A stretch of 64,000 nt of DNA, taken from positions 11,861 through 75,860 of the forward strand of contig NZ_FQTU01000011.1 of assembly GCF_900128885.1 (NCBI RefSeq). The letters are read 5' to 3'. The stretch is from Alkalibacter saccharofermentans DSM 14828 (GTDB taxonomy: Bacteria > Bacillota > Clostridia > Eubacteriales > Alkalibacteraceae). Shown piece by piece: positions 7,402 through 14,994 of this stretch. A program made the position numbers and the translations under genes. Below the pieces are notes generated by a model, which saw nothing but the letters and a program-made list of their open reading frames with translations, ran no database searches and had not been told where the DNA came from. Every line of letters starts with the position of its first letter. Positions within the stretch are counted from its first letter, which is position 1.

Positions 7402-8094
7402 ATGTTGAAAAAATATTATAAAATACTTGAGAAAAATCCTCTTTTTGATAATATCGACGATTACAGCATAGATCAGCTCTTAGGATGTCTCCAGCCCAAG
7501 GTTAAAACCTACGAAAAAAATGAATTCATAGCATTTGCAGGGGATGAATTCACATCAATAGGGGTAGTCCTCGAAGGACAAGTAACTGTAATCAAGGAAA
7601 ATGCATCCGGCAACAAGGTGATGATGTCCCTATTGGATCCGGGAGACATGTTTGGAGAGATGATAGCATTTTCAAATTTTTCGAAATGGCCTGCTACCGT
7701 TCAGGCGACTAAAAATGCAACCATAATGTTTATGGAAAAAAGCGCTATCGTCGGTGACTGTCCTAAAATGTGCACATGGCATAAAAGCTTGATACAAAAC
7801 ATGCTTAAGATCGTCAGCAACAGGGCGCTCATGCTAAACAAAAAAGTCGAGTACCTTTCAATAAAGAGCATGAGGGGGAAGCTGAGCAATTTTTTTCTGG
7901 AGGAATATAAAAAGTCAAAGGGTCAGGTTCTGGACCTATCCATGAATAGAAACGAATTGGCAGATTTTTTAAATGTGTCAAGGCCCTCTATGTCTCGAGA
8001 GATGGGAAAGCTAAAAGAGGAAGGAATAATCGATTATAAGAAAAATCAAATAAGGATCATAGACTTTGACGGCTTGAAGGAGATGGCAGAGTGA
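7402..8094 (+). CDS. Crp/Fnr-family transcription regulator
   Basis: 230 residues. The N-terminal cyclic-nucleotide-binding-type barrel (residues about 15-125, with GVVLEGQVTVIKE and LDPGDMFGEM) is followed by a long dimer helix and a C-terminal winged helix (MNRNELADFLNVSRPSMSRE). No Fnr-type cysteine cluster is present at the N-terminus; Cys-Pro-Lys-Met-Cys in mid-protein could sense redox or metal, which is speculative. The ATG at 7402 has AAGGTG 5 bases before it and lies after the promoter, whereas an in-frame ATG at 7360 would be leaderless. The MarR gene starts 23 bases after its stop. It likely regulates the divergent ferredoxin and cupin genes. Confidence 0.82.
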   Translation: MLKKYYKILEKNPLFDNIDDYSIDQLLGCLQPKVKTYEKNEFIAFAGDEFTSIGVVLEGQVTVIKENASGNKVMMSLLDPGDMFGEMIAFSNFSKWPATVQATKNATIMFMEKSAIVGDCPKMCTWHKSLIQNMLKIVSNRALMLNKKVEYLSIKSMRGKLSNFFLEEYKKSKGQVLDLSMNRNELADFLNVSRPSMSREMGKLKEEGIIDYKKNQIRIIDFDGLKEMAE

Positions 8095-8117
8095 CAAAAA
8101 AACAAAGGAGAAAGACG

Positions 8118-8546
8118 ATGTTTAAGCTAGAGAACTGTGTATCTTACATAGCGACAAATGCAAGCAAGAATCTGGCGGAAGGGTTTGACAAAAAATTAAA
8201 GGCCTATGGCATCTCAAGGGTCCAATGGACAGCCCTTTATTACATAGGCAGAGACGAAGAGATGATCCAAAAGCAGCTTTCGGATCTAATGAGGATAAGG
8301 GAGTCGTCAACCACCCGCTTAATCGACAGGATGGAAAAGGAAGGCTTGATAAAAAGAAAAAATGACCCTGACAACAGACGCAAGGTGTCATTGACCCTTA
8401 CTGAAAAAGGAAGAGACCTTAGAGCTGAGAGCTTTCACCACGGAGAAGAATACAGCTATTACATATCTCAGGACGTGAGTGATGAAGACATGAAGACCTT
8501 CATGAAAGTTTTGGACTTAATGATAAAAAGAGCCGATGAGTATTGA
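8118..8546 (+). CDS. MarR-family transcription regulator
   Basis: 142-residue winged-helix repressor: residues 30-100 hold the recognition region (QKQLSDLMRIRESSTTRLIDRME) and the wing (KRKNDPDNRRKVSLTLTEKG). One cysteine (Cys6) is near the N-terminus, reminiscent of thiol-sensing OhrR/SarZ proteins, although the surrounding residues differ. AAAGGAG precedes the ATG at 8118. The downstream OsmC-type peroxidase gene has its own promoter with palindromes, a plausible target. It shares a short gap with the Crp/Fnr gene and may be co-transcribed. Confidence 0.82.
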   Translation: MFKLENCVSYIATNASKNLAEGFDKKLKAYGISRVQWTALYYIGRDEEMIQKQLSDLMRIRESSTTRLIDRMEKEGLIKRKNDPDNRRKVSLTLTEKGRDLRAESFHHGEEYSYYISQDVSDEDMKTFMKVLDLMIKRADEY

Positions 8547-8617
8547 TATCCACCTAAAAACTTGCTATACTAAGTGTTAGTGCACTATGTTAAATGGCAT
8601 GAAAATGCCAATTATAA
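8543..8617 (+). promoter_or_regulatory. osmC promoter with operator-like palindromes
   Basis: TTGATA (8543-8548) and TATACT (8566-8571) are 17 bases apart. Just after the expected start lie the palindrome AGTGCACT (8579-8586) and the inverted repeat TGGCAT-GAAA-ATGCCA (about 8595-8610), then AGAGGAGG. Roadblock-type repression by the neighbouring MarR protein would fit. Confidence 0.55.
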
Positions 8618-8635
8618 TAAAGAGGAGGATAAAAA

Positions 8636-9070
8636 ATGGCAGATCTTAAATTTGGAGTTGTGGCAAGAAGCGAAAATCCCACGAAGACGGTGGTGGAGAC
8701 AAGAGGCTTTACCATGGTAATCGACGAGCCCAAAAATCTGGGGGGAACGAATGAAGGAGCCAATCCTGTAGAATATCTCGTAGCCGCTTTGGCCGGGTGC
8801 TTGAATGTGGTAAGTCACATGATAGCGGGAGAAATGGGCTTTGAGCTCAGAGGAGTTGAATTCAAGATAGAAGGAGACTTAAACCCAATGAAGTTCATGG
8901 GTAAATCAGATGCTGAAAGAACAGGATATAAGGAAGTAAGGGTTAGCGTAAAGCCGGATACAGATGCAGACGAGGAAACGCTGAAGAAATGGCTTGAAGA
9001 AATAGAAAAGAGATGTCCCGTAAGCGACAATATAGCAAATGCCACCCCGGTAGTAATTGAGCTGGCATAG
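8636..9070 (+). CDS. OsmC/Ohr-family protein
   Basis: 144 residues. OsmC-type proteins reduce organic hydroperoxides with two active-site cysteines; here they are Cys55 (ALAGCLNVV) and Cys127 (KRCPVSDNI), both in the conserved context. The opening strand (TKTVVETRGFTMVIDEPKNLGG) matches the OsmC family, not Ohr in the strict sense. It acts in the cytoplasm. It stands alone between its own promoter and a terminator, next to a MarR gene that may sense the oxidant. Confidence 0.82.
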   Translation: MADLKFGVVARSENPTKTVVETRGFTMVIDEPKNLGGTNEGANPVEYLVAALAGCLNVVSHMIAGEMGFELRGVEFKIEGDLNPMKFMGKSDAERTGYKEVRVSVKPDTDADEETLKKWLEEIEKRCPVSDNIANATPVVIELA

Positions 9071-9086
9071 ACCCATGGAAATTTAA

Positions 9087-9127
9087 AGCCTTCCTAATCA
9101 TTTAAATGAAAAGGAAGGCTCTTTTTT
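9087..9127 (+). terminator. Intrinsic terminator after osmC
   Basis: AGCCTTCC (9087-9094) and GGAAGGCT (9113-9120) with an 18-base AT-rich loop, followed by TCTTTTTT. The tail overlaps the last codons of the converging mltG gene. Confidence 0.75.
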
Positions 9128-10178
9128 ATCTCAATATCTCGTTTTGAAGTCGCCTGTGCTCCTCATAGGTGGAGGAGTAGTATGTCTTGTTATCCCCGTA
9201 AATGTCCGACAGGAAGTAGAAATAATCGTGATCCTGGGGATTTAGGGCTGCAGCTATAGAGGGCTCTCCGGGAGAATTTCCCGGACCTACGGGAAGGCCA
9301 TTCACCAAATAAGTATTGTAAGGGGAATCGACCCTCATATCCGATGCGGAATATATCTGCTTGTGCACGCCCAGGGCCATCTGCAATGTGGCGCAGCTTT
9401 GCAGGCGCATGTCAATTTCCAGCCTGTTGTAGAAAACCCCTGAAACTATAGGCCTGTCTTCGTCAAATATGGCCTCATATTCAATGATGGAAGCCATGGT
9501 CAGCACCTGATGAGGACTGAGAGGGCTGTTATCTATATCCTCTCTATATTTTGACAAGACCTTCTCCATTTGATCTAGCATCACCTTTCCTGCTTCACCG
9601 CTGGTCACGTCTTTATTTTTAAACTGATACGTGCTGGGGAAAAAGTATCCGTTTAAAGCGTATTTCAGATTAGGGTTTTTCACAGCATCCGTCACGAACC
9701 AGTAATTTTCAATAGCCCAATCAAGAAAATCTTCACTTTCCCAGACACCTAGTATTTCGTCTTGACTTCCTTCAGTTGCATCGGCTAGGATTTTTGCCAT
9801 CTCATCAATAGTCTTGCCTTCAGGGAAAGTCACAATAACTGCATCGGGAAAGACTGCATCTCCGGAGAAAATCTTCTCGGCTATTTCTTCGGTGCTCATG
9901 GTCGGAGAAAGTTCATAGTAGCCTGCTTGAAGATTCGTGTAGTTTTCCAGCCTTGCATGGATTCTAAAGGCCAAAGCGTTTTTCACGAGACCTTCATCCT
10001 GAAGCTTGTCTGCAGCGGATGTGATGCTGCTTCCTTGGCGGACTTCAAATATGATGGATTCATCCTCCCTGGATACGGGACTTAACATGGAGCTGTATGC
10101 AATATAGGAGCTAGCCAAAGCGATGGCGGCAATGGCTATAAAACCTATTAAAAAATACCATGGTTTTTTACCGGGCAT
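9126..10178 (-). CDS. mltG: Endolytic murein transglycosylase MltG
   Basis: 350 residues. One N-terminal membrane helix (WYFLIGFIAIAAIALASSYI) is followed by the YceG domain. The catalytic-glutamate region MASIIEYEAIFDEDRPIVSG and the C-terminal signature GLPVGPGNSPGEPSIAAALN are both present. MltG cuts nascent glycan strands at the outer face of the membrane and helps set their length. The ATG at 10178 sits 6 bases after GAGGTGAT; GTG/ATG codons at 10187 and 10184 lie inside that ribosome site. It is monocistronic. Confidence 0.87.
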   Translation of the reverse strand: MPGKKPWYFLIGFIAIAAIALASSYIAYSSMLSPVSREDESIIFEVRQGSSITSAADKLQDEGLVKNALAFRIHARLENYTNLQAGYYELSPTMSTEEIAEKIFSGDAVFPDAVIVTFPEGKTIDEMAKILADATEGSQDEILGVWESEDFLDWAIENYWFVTDAVKNPNLKYALNGYFFPSTYQFKNKDVTSGEAGKVMLDQMEKVLSKYREDIDNSPLSPHQVLTMASIIEYEAIFDEDRPIVSGVFYNRLEIDMRLQSCATLQMALGVHKQIYSASDMRVDSPYNTYLVNGLPVGPGNSPGEPSIAAALNPQDHDYFYFLSDIYGDNKTYYSSTYEEHRRLQNEILR

Positions 10179-10350
10179 GTACATCACCTCTCGAATTTAT
10201 GATATATTTATTGTTAATTGCCGCTGGATATCAGCCTGCAATATCATGATAACATAGAATTCTTATAAAAACATTTAAAATAAATGAAATGGTGATCTAT
10301 GATATACTATTTAAAAATGCCGATAGGGCACCAAGTGTAGGAGAAGAAAA

Positions 10351-10809
10351 ATGTATGAAAATGATGTAGATGAAAAGACACAATCCGCTTATATGGAATT
10401 TAGCCAATTGCTCAGGTATCACTATAAAAGACTTCACGTTCTTCTTGAGGAAATAAACATATACCCGGGACAGCCTCCTCTTTTATTCATACTTGACAAG
10501 GAAAAAGGTCTAAGTCAAAAGGAATTGGCTGAAAGGATCAACGTAAAGGCTTCCACTATGACAACCATGATAAGGTGCATGGAAAACAACGATATAGTAA
10601 CGAAAGTTCAGGATGAAAACGACAAGAGGGTCACCAGGGTGTCTCTAACTGAAAACGGCATGAAAACAGTGGAAGAAGCAAAAAAAATAATGAGACGGAT
10701 GGGGCGGGAGGCCTTCAAAGGATTTGAGGATGAAGAAAAGGAAGTACTAAAAGGCCTTTTGTCCAGGATGAAAGCCAATTACATGGAAATCGATTTAAAG
10801 GACGACTAA
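10351..10809 (+). CDS. MarR-family transcription regulator
   Basis: 152 residues with a typical MarR fold: LSQKELAERINVKASTMTTMI is the recognition region and KVQDENDKRVTRVSLTENG the wing. It has no cysteine in the usual sensing place. No effector or transporter gene adjoins it in the same direction; the strong terminator at 10877 follows. The target is unknown. AGGAGAAG precedes the ATG. Confidence 0.8.
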   Translation: MYENDVDEKTQSAYMEFSQLLRYHYKRLHVLLEEINIYPGQPPLLFILDKEKGLSQKELAERINVKASTMTTMIRCMENNDIVTKVQDENDKRVTRVSLTENGMKTVEEAKKIMRRMGREAFKGFEDEEKEVLKGLLSRMKANYMEIDLKDD

Positions 10810-10876
10810 GTACAGTATACGGGGAGCAGACAGGATGATTGAATCGTTGAAATAGAAATGAACTAGGAAGAATAAT

Positions 10877-10901
10877 AAAAGCGACCAAATTGGTCGCTTT
10901 T
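10877..10901. terminator. Bidirectional terminator between marR and rubrerythrin genes
   Basis: AAAAGCGACCA (10877-10887) pairs with TGGTCGCTTTT (10891-10901) around a 3-base loop, with A/T tails on both sides. Confidence 0.8.
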
Positions 10902-10905
10902 AATT

Positions 10906-11442
10906 TTAGTAGTTAGTGCTCCTAAGCTCGAAGTGAGCTTGTGGGTGGTCGCAAACAGGACATATCTGGGGAGCTTTTGCTCCTGCATGGACGTGTCCAC
11001 AGTTTCTGCAGACCCAAACCTGCTCGGAAGGCTTTTCGAAGACAGCCTTGTTCTTTACGTTTTCCAATAGTTTTGTGTATCTCTCCTCGTGAAGCTTCTC
11101 GACCTTTGCCACGCCTTCAAATCTGGCTGCCAGATCAGGAAAGCCTTCCTCTCTAGCTGTTTGCGCAAATTCTGCATACATCTCAGTCCACTCGTGGTTT
11201 TCACCCTCAGCAGCAGAAAGCAGGTTTTCTTCGGTAGTGCCTATACCGTTAAGGTATTTGAACCAAAGCTTTGCATGTTCTTTTTCATTCCTGGATGTTT
11301 CTTCGAAAATGAACTTGATCTGCTCATAGCCTTCTTTTTTTGCAACGCTTGCAAAGTAGTCGTACTTGTTTCTGGCTTGAGACTCACCGGCAAATGCGGT
11401 CCATAAGTTTTTTTCTGTTTGTGTTCCCTTTAAATCTTTCAT
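10906..11442 (-). CDS. rbr: Rubrerythrin
   Basis: 178 residues. The ferritin-like domain carries the diiron ligands in AFAGESQARNKYDYF, FEETSRNEKEHAKLW and the second ExxH (KVEKLHEERYTKLL). The C-terminal rubredoxin-like domain has CRNCGHVHAG and CPVCDHPQ for the FeS4 iron. Rubrerythrin reduces hydrogen peroxide to water using electrons from rubredoxin or NADH-linked partners and is a hallmark of anaerobes. It lies next to a glutaredoxin gene on the same strand, 86 bases upstream of the glutaredoxin end, with a TATAAT-type promoter between; a PerR-type regulator elsewhere probably controls it. Confidence 0.92.
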   Translation of the reverse strand: MKDLKGTQTEKNLWTAFAGESQARNKYDYFASVAKKEGYEQIKFIFEETSRNEKEHAKLWFKYLNGIGTTEENLLSAAEGENHEWTEMYAEFAQTAREEGFPDLAARFEGVAKVEKLHEERYTKLLENVKNKAVFEKPSEQVWVCRNCGHVHAGAKAPQICPVCDHPQAHFELRSTNY

Positions 11443-11527
11443 TTGTTGAATCCTCCTGTTGTATTGATTAGGTCTTGACCTTACTCATTTGATTATACCC
11501 CGATAAGTTAAGCGCAAACAATAAAAA

Positions 11528-11752
11528 TTATTTTAGCTTTGACTCCAGTTGGCTGTATCCTCCGATGAATTCATCGTCAATGAATACAAAGGGGACAGTT
11601 CTCTGCCCTGTGAGTTTTGATAGTTCTTCAAATGTTTCCCTGTCTCCGTCTATGCCGATTTCTACAAAGCTTATGTCCTTTTTCTTCAAAAGGGATAGTG
11701 CCTTCCGGCAATAGGGACAGTAGCCCCAGGTGTAAATCTTGGCTTGTTTCAT
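11528..11752 (-). CDS. Glutaredoxin (GrxC-type)
   Basis: 74-residue thioredoxin-fold protein. The dithiol active site CPYC is at residues 12-15 (YTWGYCPYCRKA), the cis-proline loop is RTVPFVFID and the glutathione-side motif GGYSQLE follows. It reduces disulfides using small thiols. The start was set at 11752 because AGGAGG lies 10 bases before that ATG; an in-frame ATG at 11779 precedes the ribosome site. It probably works with rubrerythrin in oxidative defence. Confidence 0.85.
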   Translation of the reverse strand: MKQAKIYTWGYCPYCRKALSLLKKKDISFVEIGIDGDRETFEELSKLTGQRTVPFVFIDDEFIGGYSQLESKLK

Positions 11753-11877
11753 ATGCTGGTTGCCTCCTTGTTGTATCATTATGCTTAAATTTACCCGGAA
11801 TTTCCTGTTTGAAACTCAGGAGATGGCTAGTAGAGAGAAAAGAAGTCGGCGTATGGCAAAATAAGAAGGTTTTGTGG

Positions 11878-11989
11878 TACAATATTCGATAATAGAGGGG
11901 TCGGGATAAAAAGACAGCTTGCTGCTTGTTGGCGAAAGCATTCAAGGCTATGATCCTCTATATCGAAAAAATAGATCTGGTGGTGTGAA
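11878..11989 (+). promoter_or_regulatory. Structured 5' leader of the DUF3842-CooT pair
   Basis: TACAAT (11878-11883) with a weak TGGCAA-type -35 would start transcription near 11890. TCGAT-A-ATAGAGG (11886-11898) and CCTCTATATCGA (11955-11966) form a 12-bp stem with one bulged A that closes a 56-base domain. Inside are GATAAAAAGACAG, a GC-GAAA-GC tetraloop hairpin (about 11931-11940) and CAAGGCTATGATCC. Parts of this resemble the 3' half of c-di-GMP-I (GEMM) aptamers, but the diagnostic GGCAAACC and GACGCAAAGCC are absent. The domain sits just before the start codon of the first gene. Confidence 0.4.
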
Positions 11990-12415
11990 ATGAAGATTGT
12001 AGTTATTGACGGACAGGGCGGCGGGATAGGCCGTTTGGTTATTGAAAAGCTTAGGCAGGAATTTGAGCAAAAGGTTCATATAGTCGCTTTGGGAACAAAT
12101 GGGCTGGCGACTACTGCGATGCTTAAATCCGGAGCCAATGAAGGCGGAACGGGAGAAAATGCGATTGTGGTAAATGCGAAAAAGGCAGACATAATAATCG
12201 GCAGCATAGCTCTGATGGTCCCGGATTCCATGACAGGGGAGCTAACGGACAAAATGGCTGGAGCGATTTCCAGAAGCGAGGCAAAAAAGGTATTCGTGCC
12301 TCTAAATAAGTGCGACGTGTACATAGCGGGGGTAATCAGCGAGCCGCTGCCTCATTACGTAGATCACTGTATCGATATAGTAAAAGAGCTTATGGGAGGA
12401 ATGAAAAATGTGTGA
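11990..12415 (+). CDS. DUF3842 family protein
   Basis: 141 residues with a Rossmann-like opening, IVVIDGQGGGIGRLVIEKL, then ALGTNGLATTAMLKSGANEGG and an aspartate-rich middle. This matches DUF3842, a clostridial family of unknown function that often sits beside CooT-type nickel proteins. No catalytic residues can be assigned. Its stop overlaps the start of the next gene by 8 bases, so the two are co-translated. A structured leader precedes it. Confidence 0.72.
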   Translation: MKIVVIDGQGGGIGRLVIEKLRQEFEQKVHIVALGTNGLATTAMLKSGANEGGTGENAIVVNAKKADIIIGSIALMVPDSMTGELTDKMAGAISRSEAKKVFVPLNKCDVYIAGVISEPLPHYVDHCIDIVKELMGGMKNV

Positions 12416-12596
12416 ATCGAATGTTTATATCCTTGATGCCAACGGAGAAAGAAGCCTGATAATGGAATCAGTGGATAAAATCGTCCCCGGTGAAAAGGAT
12501 GTATATCTTGAAAATATTTTTGGTGAAAGAAAAACGGTCAAGGGGCATATTAAGGAAATGGCTCTTGTAGATCACAGCATTATCTTGGCGAAATGA
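12408..12596 (+). CDS. CooT-family nickel-binding protein
   Basis: 62 residues. The invariant N-terminal MCESNVYILD, with Cys2 as the metal ligand, and the all-beta pattern (MESVDKIVPGEKDVYLEN, LVDHSIILA) match CooT, a small dimeric nickel protein first known from the CODH maturation cluster of Rhodospirillum. In clostridia it is common without cooC/cooJ. With DUF3842 it may form a small nickel-handling module; that link is inferred from overlap of the genes. Confidence 0.72.
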   Translation: MCESNVYILDANGERSLIMESVDKIVPGEKDVYLENIFGERKTVKGHIKEMALVDHSIILAK

Positions 12597-12675
12597 TGGA
12601 TTAAATGTTATAATATCTATTATATATCTTATTTTTTCGATATGATTATTATTTACACACGAGGAGTGAAAGTGC

Positions 12676-13590
12676 ATGCCAATTAAAATACCTGATAATT
12701 TACCGGCGATTGATATCTTGGCGAGTGAGAATATTTTCGTTATGGGCGAGGAAAGAGCTGCCCACCAGGATATAAGGCCGCTTAAGATAATCATATTAAA
12801 CCTTATGCCTACCAAAATAGTCACAGAGACTCAGCTAATGCGTCTGTTGGGGAATACGCCCATCCAGGTAGAAGTAGACCTGTTGAATACCAGCACATAC
12901 GTTTCCAAGAATATCTCCAAGGATCACATGGAAAATTTCTATAAATCCTTTGACGATGTCAAAGACAAAAAATACGACGGTATGATAATAACAGGAGCTC
13001 CCGTTGAAAAGCTGGAGTTCGAAGAGGTAGACTACTGGCAGGAGTTGACGAGTATCATGGAGTGGAGCAAAACCCATGTGTTCTCGACTCTGCATATTTG
13101 TTGGGGAGCCCAGGCAGGGCTTTACTACCATTACGGTGTTAAAAAATATCCCCTTGCTAAAAAAATGTTTGGAATATTTCCTCACTACCTGAAGAACAAT
13201 ACAACGATGTTGGTCAGGGGATTTGACGACGAGTACTACGCGCCCCACTCCAGGTACACTGAAGTGCGACGGGAAGAAATAGAAAAGGTGGATGAGCTTG
13301 AGCTGCTTTCTGAATCAAAGGAAGCGGGAGTGTACATGGTCAGAAGCAGGGACAACAAGCAGGTATTCGTAACGGGTCATTCCGAGTACGATTGGGACAC
13401 GCTGAAAAACGAATACGATAGGGATATAAGCCTGGGACTTGACATAGAAGTCCCCAAAAACTACTATCCCAAGGATGATCCCTCTCAAAAGCCGATTGTC
13501 CGGTGGAGGGGACATGCCAACCTTCTTTTTTGCAACTGGCTGAACTACTATGTATACCAAGAAACCCCTTATGATCTGGACAAATTATAA
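12676..13590 (+). CDS. metA: Homoserine O-acetyltransferase (MetA family)
   Basis: 304 residues, the usual MetA length. Catalytic Cys142 lies in HICWGAQAGLYYHYG; the His-Glu partners are in VFVTGHSEYDWDT and the C-terminal segment. Residue 111 is glutamate (GAPVEKLEF); in this family Glu at 111, as in Bacillus cereus MetA, goes with acetyl-CoA, while Gly as in E. coli goes with succinyl-CoA, so O-acetylhomoserine is the expected product. It is followed 23 bases later by metY, which uses that product. No S-box or T-box is apparent in the 79 bases upstream. Confidence 0.9.
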   Translation: MPIKIPDNLPAIDILASENIFVMGEERAAHQDIRPLKIIILNLMPTKIVTETQLMRLLGNTPIQVEVDLLNTSTYVSKNISKDHMENFYKSFDDVKDKKYDGMIITGAPVEKLEFEEVDYWQELTSIMEWSKTHVFSTLHICWGAQAGLYYHYGVKKYPLAKKMFGIFPHYLKNNTTMLVRGFDDEYYAPHSRYTEVRREEIEKVDELELLSESKEAGVYMVRSRDNKQVFVTGHSEYDWDTLKNEYDRDISLGLDIEVPKNYYPKDDPSQKPIVRWRGHANLLFCNWLNYYVYQETPYDLDKL

Positions 13591-13613
13591 TGAAATCGGG
13601 AGAGTGATGGAAA

Positions 13614-14897
13614 ATGCAGGAAAACAAATACGGATTTGAAACTTTGCAAGTACATGGGGGACAGGAACCAGACCCGGCGACTGGGTCTAGAGCGGTGCCC
13701 ATTTATCAGACTACATCATATGTCTTTGACGATGCGGATCATGCTGCGGAGCTTTTTGCCCTTAAAGCGGCAGGAAACATCTACACCAGAATAATGAATC
13801 CTACCACGGATGTATTTGAAAAACGACTTGCAGCTTTGGAAGGAGGAGTAGCGGCTTTGGCTGTAGCTTCGGGATCAGCTGCCATAACATATGCGATACT
13901 CAACATTGCAAAAGCAGGAGATAATATAGTTTCCGCAAGCACTCTCTACGGGGGAACCTACAATCTGTTTGCCAACACCCTGCCTAAAATGGGCATTGGG
14001 GTAAAATTCGTAGATCCTGACGATATAAAAAACTTCGCTGATGGGATAGATGAGAATACGAAGGCTTTGTACATAGAGACCATAGGCAATCCCGGGATCA
14101 ACCTCATAGATATTGAGGCTGTTGCTAAAACCGCCCACCGCTATGGGATTCCATTGATCGTGGACAACACCTTTGGTACCCCTTACCTTATAAGGCCGAT
14201 TGACTTTGGAGCGGATATAGTAGTCCATTCGGCTACAAAATTCATTGGAGGCCACGGTACATCGATAGGGGGCGTCATAGTAGATTCGGGAAATTTTGAC
14301 TGGACACAAAACGACAAGTTCGGTGAAGTTACAGATCCGGATCCAAGCTATAACGGAGTAAGCTATACTGAAGCCTTCGGTTCTGCAGCTTATATCGTAA
14401 AATGCAGAGTCCAGCTTTTAAGAGACACTGGAGCGGCCATTAGCCCCTTTAACTCATTTTTGCTGCTGCAAGGGCTTGAAACCCTTTCGCTGAGGGTGGA
14501 AAGACACGTGGAGAACACCAGAAAAATCGTGAAGTTCTTAAAAGACCATCCCAAGGTGTCCTGGGTGAATTACCCGGAGCTTGAGGACAACAAGTACCAT
14601 CAGCTTTGCAAAAAGTATTTTCCAAAAGGAGTAGGCTCCATATTTACATTTGGCCTGAAGGGAGGTACCGAGGAAGGCAAAAAATTCATCAATTCCTTGG
14701 ATATATTCTCAATGCTGGCCAATGTGGCAGATGCAAAATCCCTGGTGATACACCCTGCAAGCACTACTCACGCCCAGCTTTCTGAAGAAGATCAATTAAG
14801 AGCCGGCGTCAGACCGGATATGATAAGGGTATCAATCGGCATCGAAAGCGCTGAGGATCTTATCGGCGATTTAGATCAAGCTTTACAAAAGATATAA
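13614..14897 (+). CDS. metY: O-acetylhomoserine sulfhydrylase (MetY)
   Basis: 427-residue PLP enzyme of the Cys/Met metabolism family. SASTLYGGTYNLF, VDNTFGTPYLIRP and HSATKFIGGHG (PLP-binding lysine) are all present, and the length and the FETLQVHGGQEPDPATGSRA opening fit O-acetylhomoserine aminocarboxypropyltransferase, not cystathionine gamma-synthase (about 380). It makes homocysteine from O-acetylhomoserine and sulfide, completing direct sulfhydrylation with metA. A terminator follows at 14903. Confidence 0.9.
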   Translation: MQENKYGFETLQVHGGQEPDPATGSRAVPIYQTTSYVFDDADHAAELFALKAAGNIYTRIMNPTTDVFEKRLAALEGGVAALAVASGSAAITYAILNIAKAGDNIVSASTLYGGTYNLFANTLPKMGIGVKFVDPDDIKNFADGIDENTKALYIETIGNPGINLIDIEAVAKTAHRYGIPLIVDNTFGTPYLIRPIDFGADIVVHSATKFIGGHGTSIGGVIVDSGNFDWTQNDKFGEVTDPDPSYNGVSYTEAFGSAAYIVKCRVQLLRDTGAAISPFNSFLLLQGLETLSLRVERHVENTRKIVKFLKDHPKVSWVNYPELEDNKYHQLCKKYFPKGVGSIFTFGLKGGTEEGKKFINSLDIFSMLANVADAKSLVIHPASTTHAQLSEEDQLRAGVRPDMIRVSIGIESAEDLIGDLDQALQKI

Positions 14898-14902
14898 AAC
14901 AT

Positions 14903-14930
14903 AACGGTCTGGATTCCAGGCCGTTTTCTC
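14903..14930 (+). terminator. Terminator after metY
   Basis: AACGGTCTGG (14903-14912) with CCAGGCCGTT (14916-14925), 3-base loop, then TTCT. Confidence 0.75.
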
Positions 14931-14994
14931 GAATTATCCACAAAAAAGCAGAAACTTATCAACGGAAATTCGCACAAGAAGGGGTGTCGATAAA

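Noticed and set aside
11886..11966. Definite c-di-GMP-I riboswitch
   Set aside because: Only GATAAA, the GAAA tetraloop and GCTATG recall that class; GGCAAACC and GACGCAAAGCC are missing. Kept only as an unassigned leader.
12597..12675. S-box or T-box leader for metA
   Set aside because: The gap is only 79 bases and lacks both the SAM-I core and a T-box sequence.
12468..12824. 118-residue minus-strand frame over cooT and metA
   Set aside because: It overlaps two well-supported genes and shows no motif.
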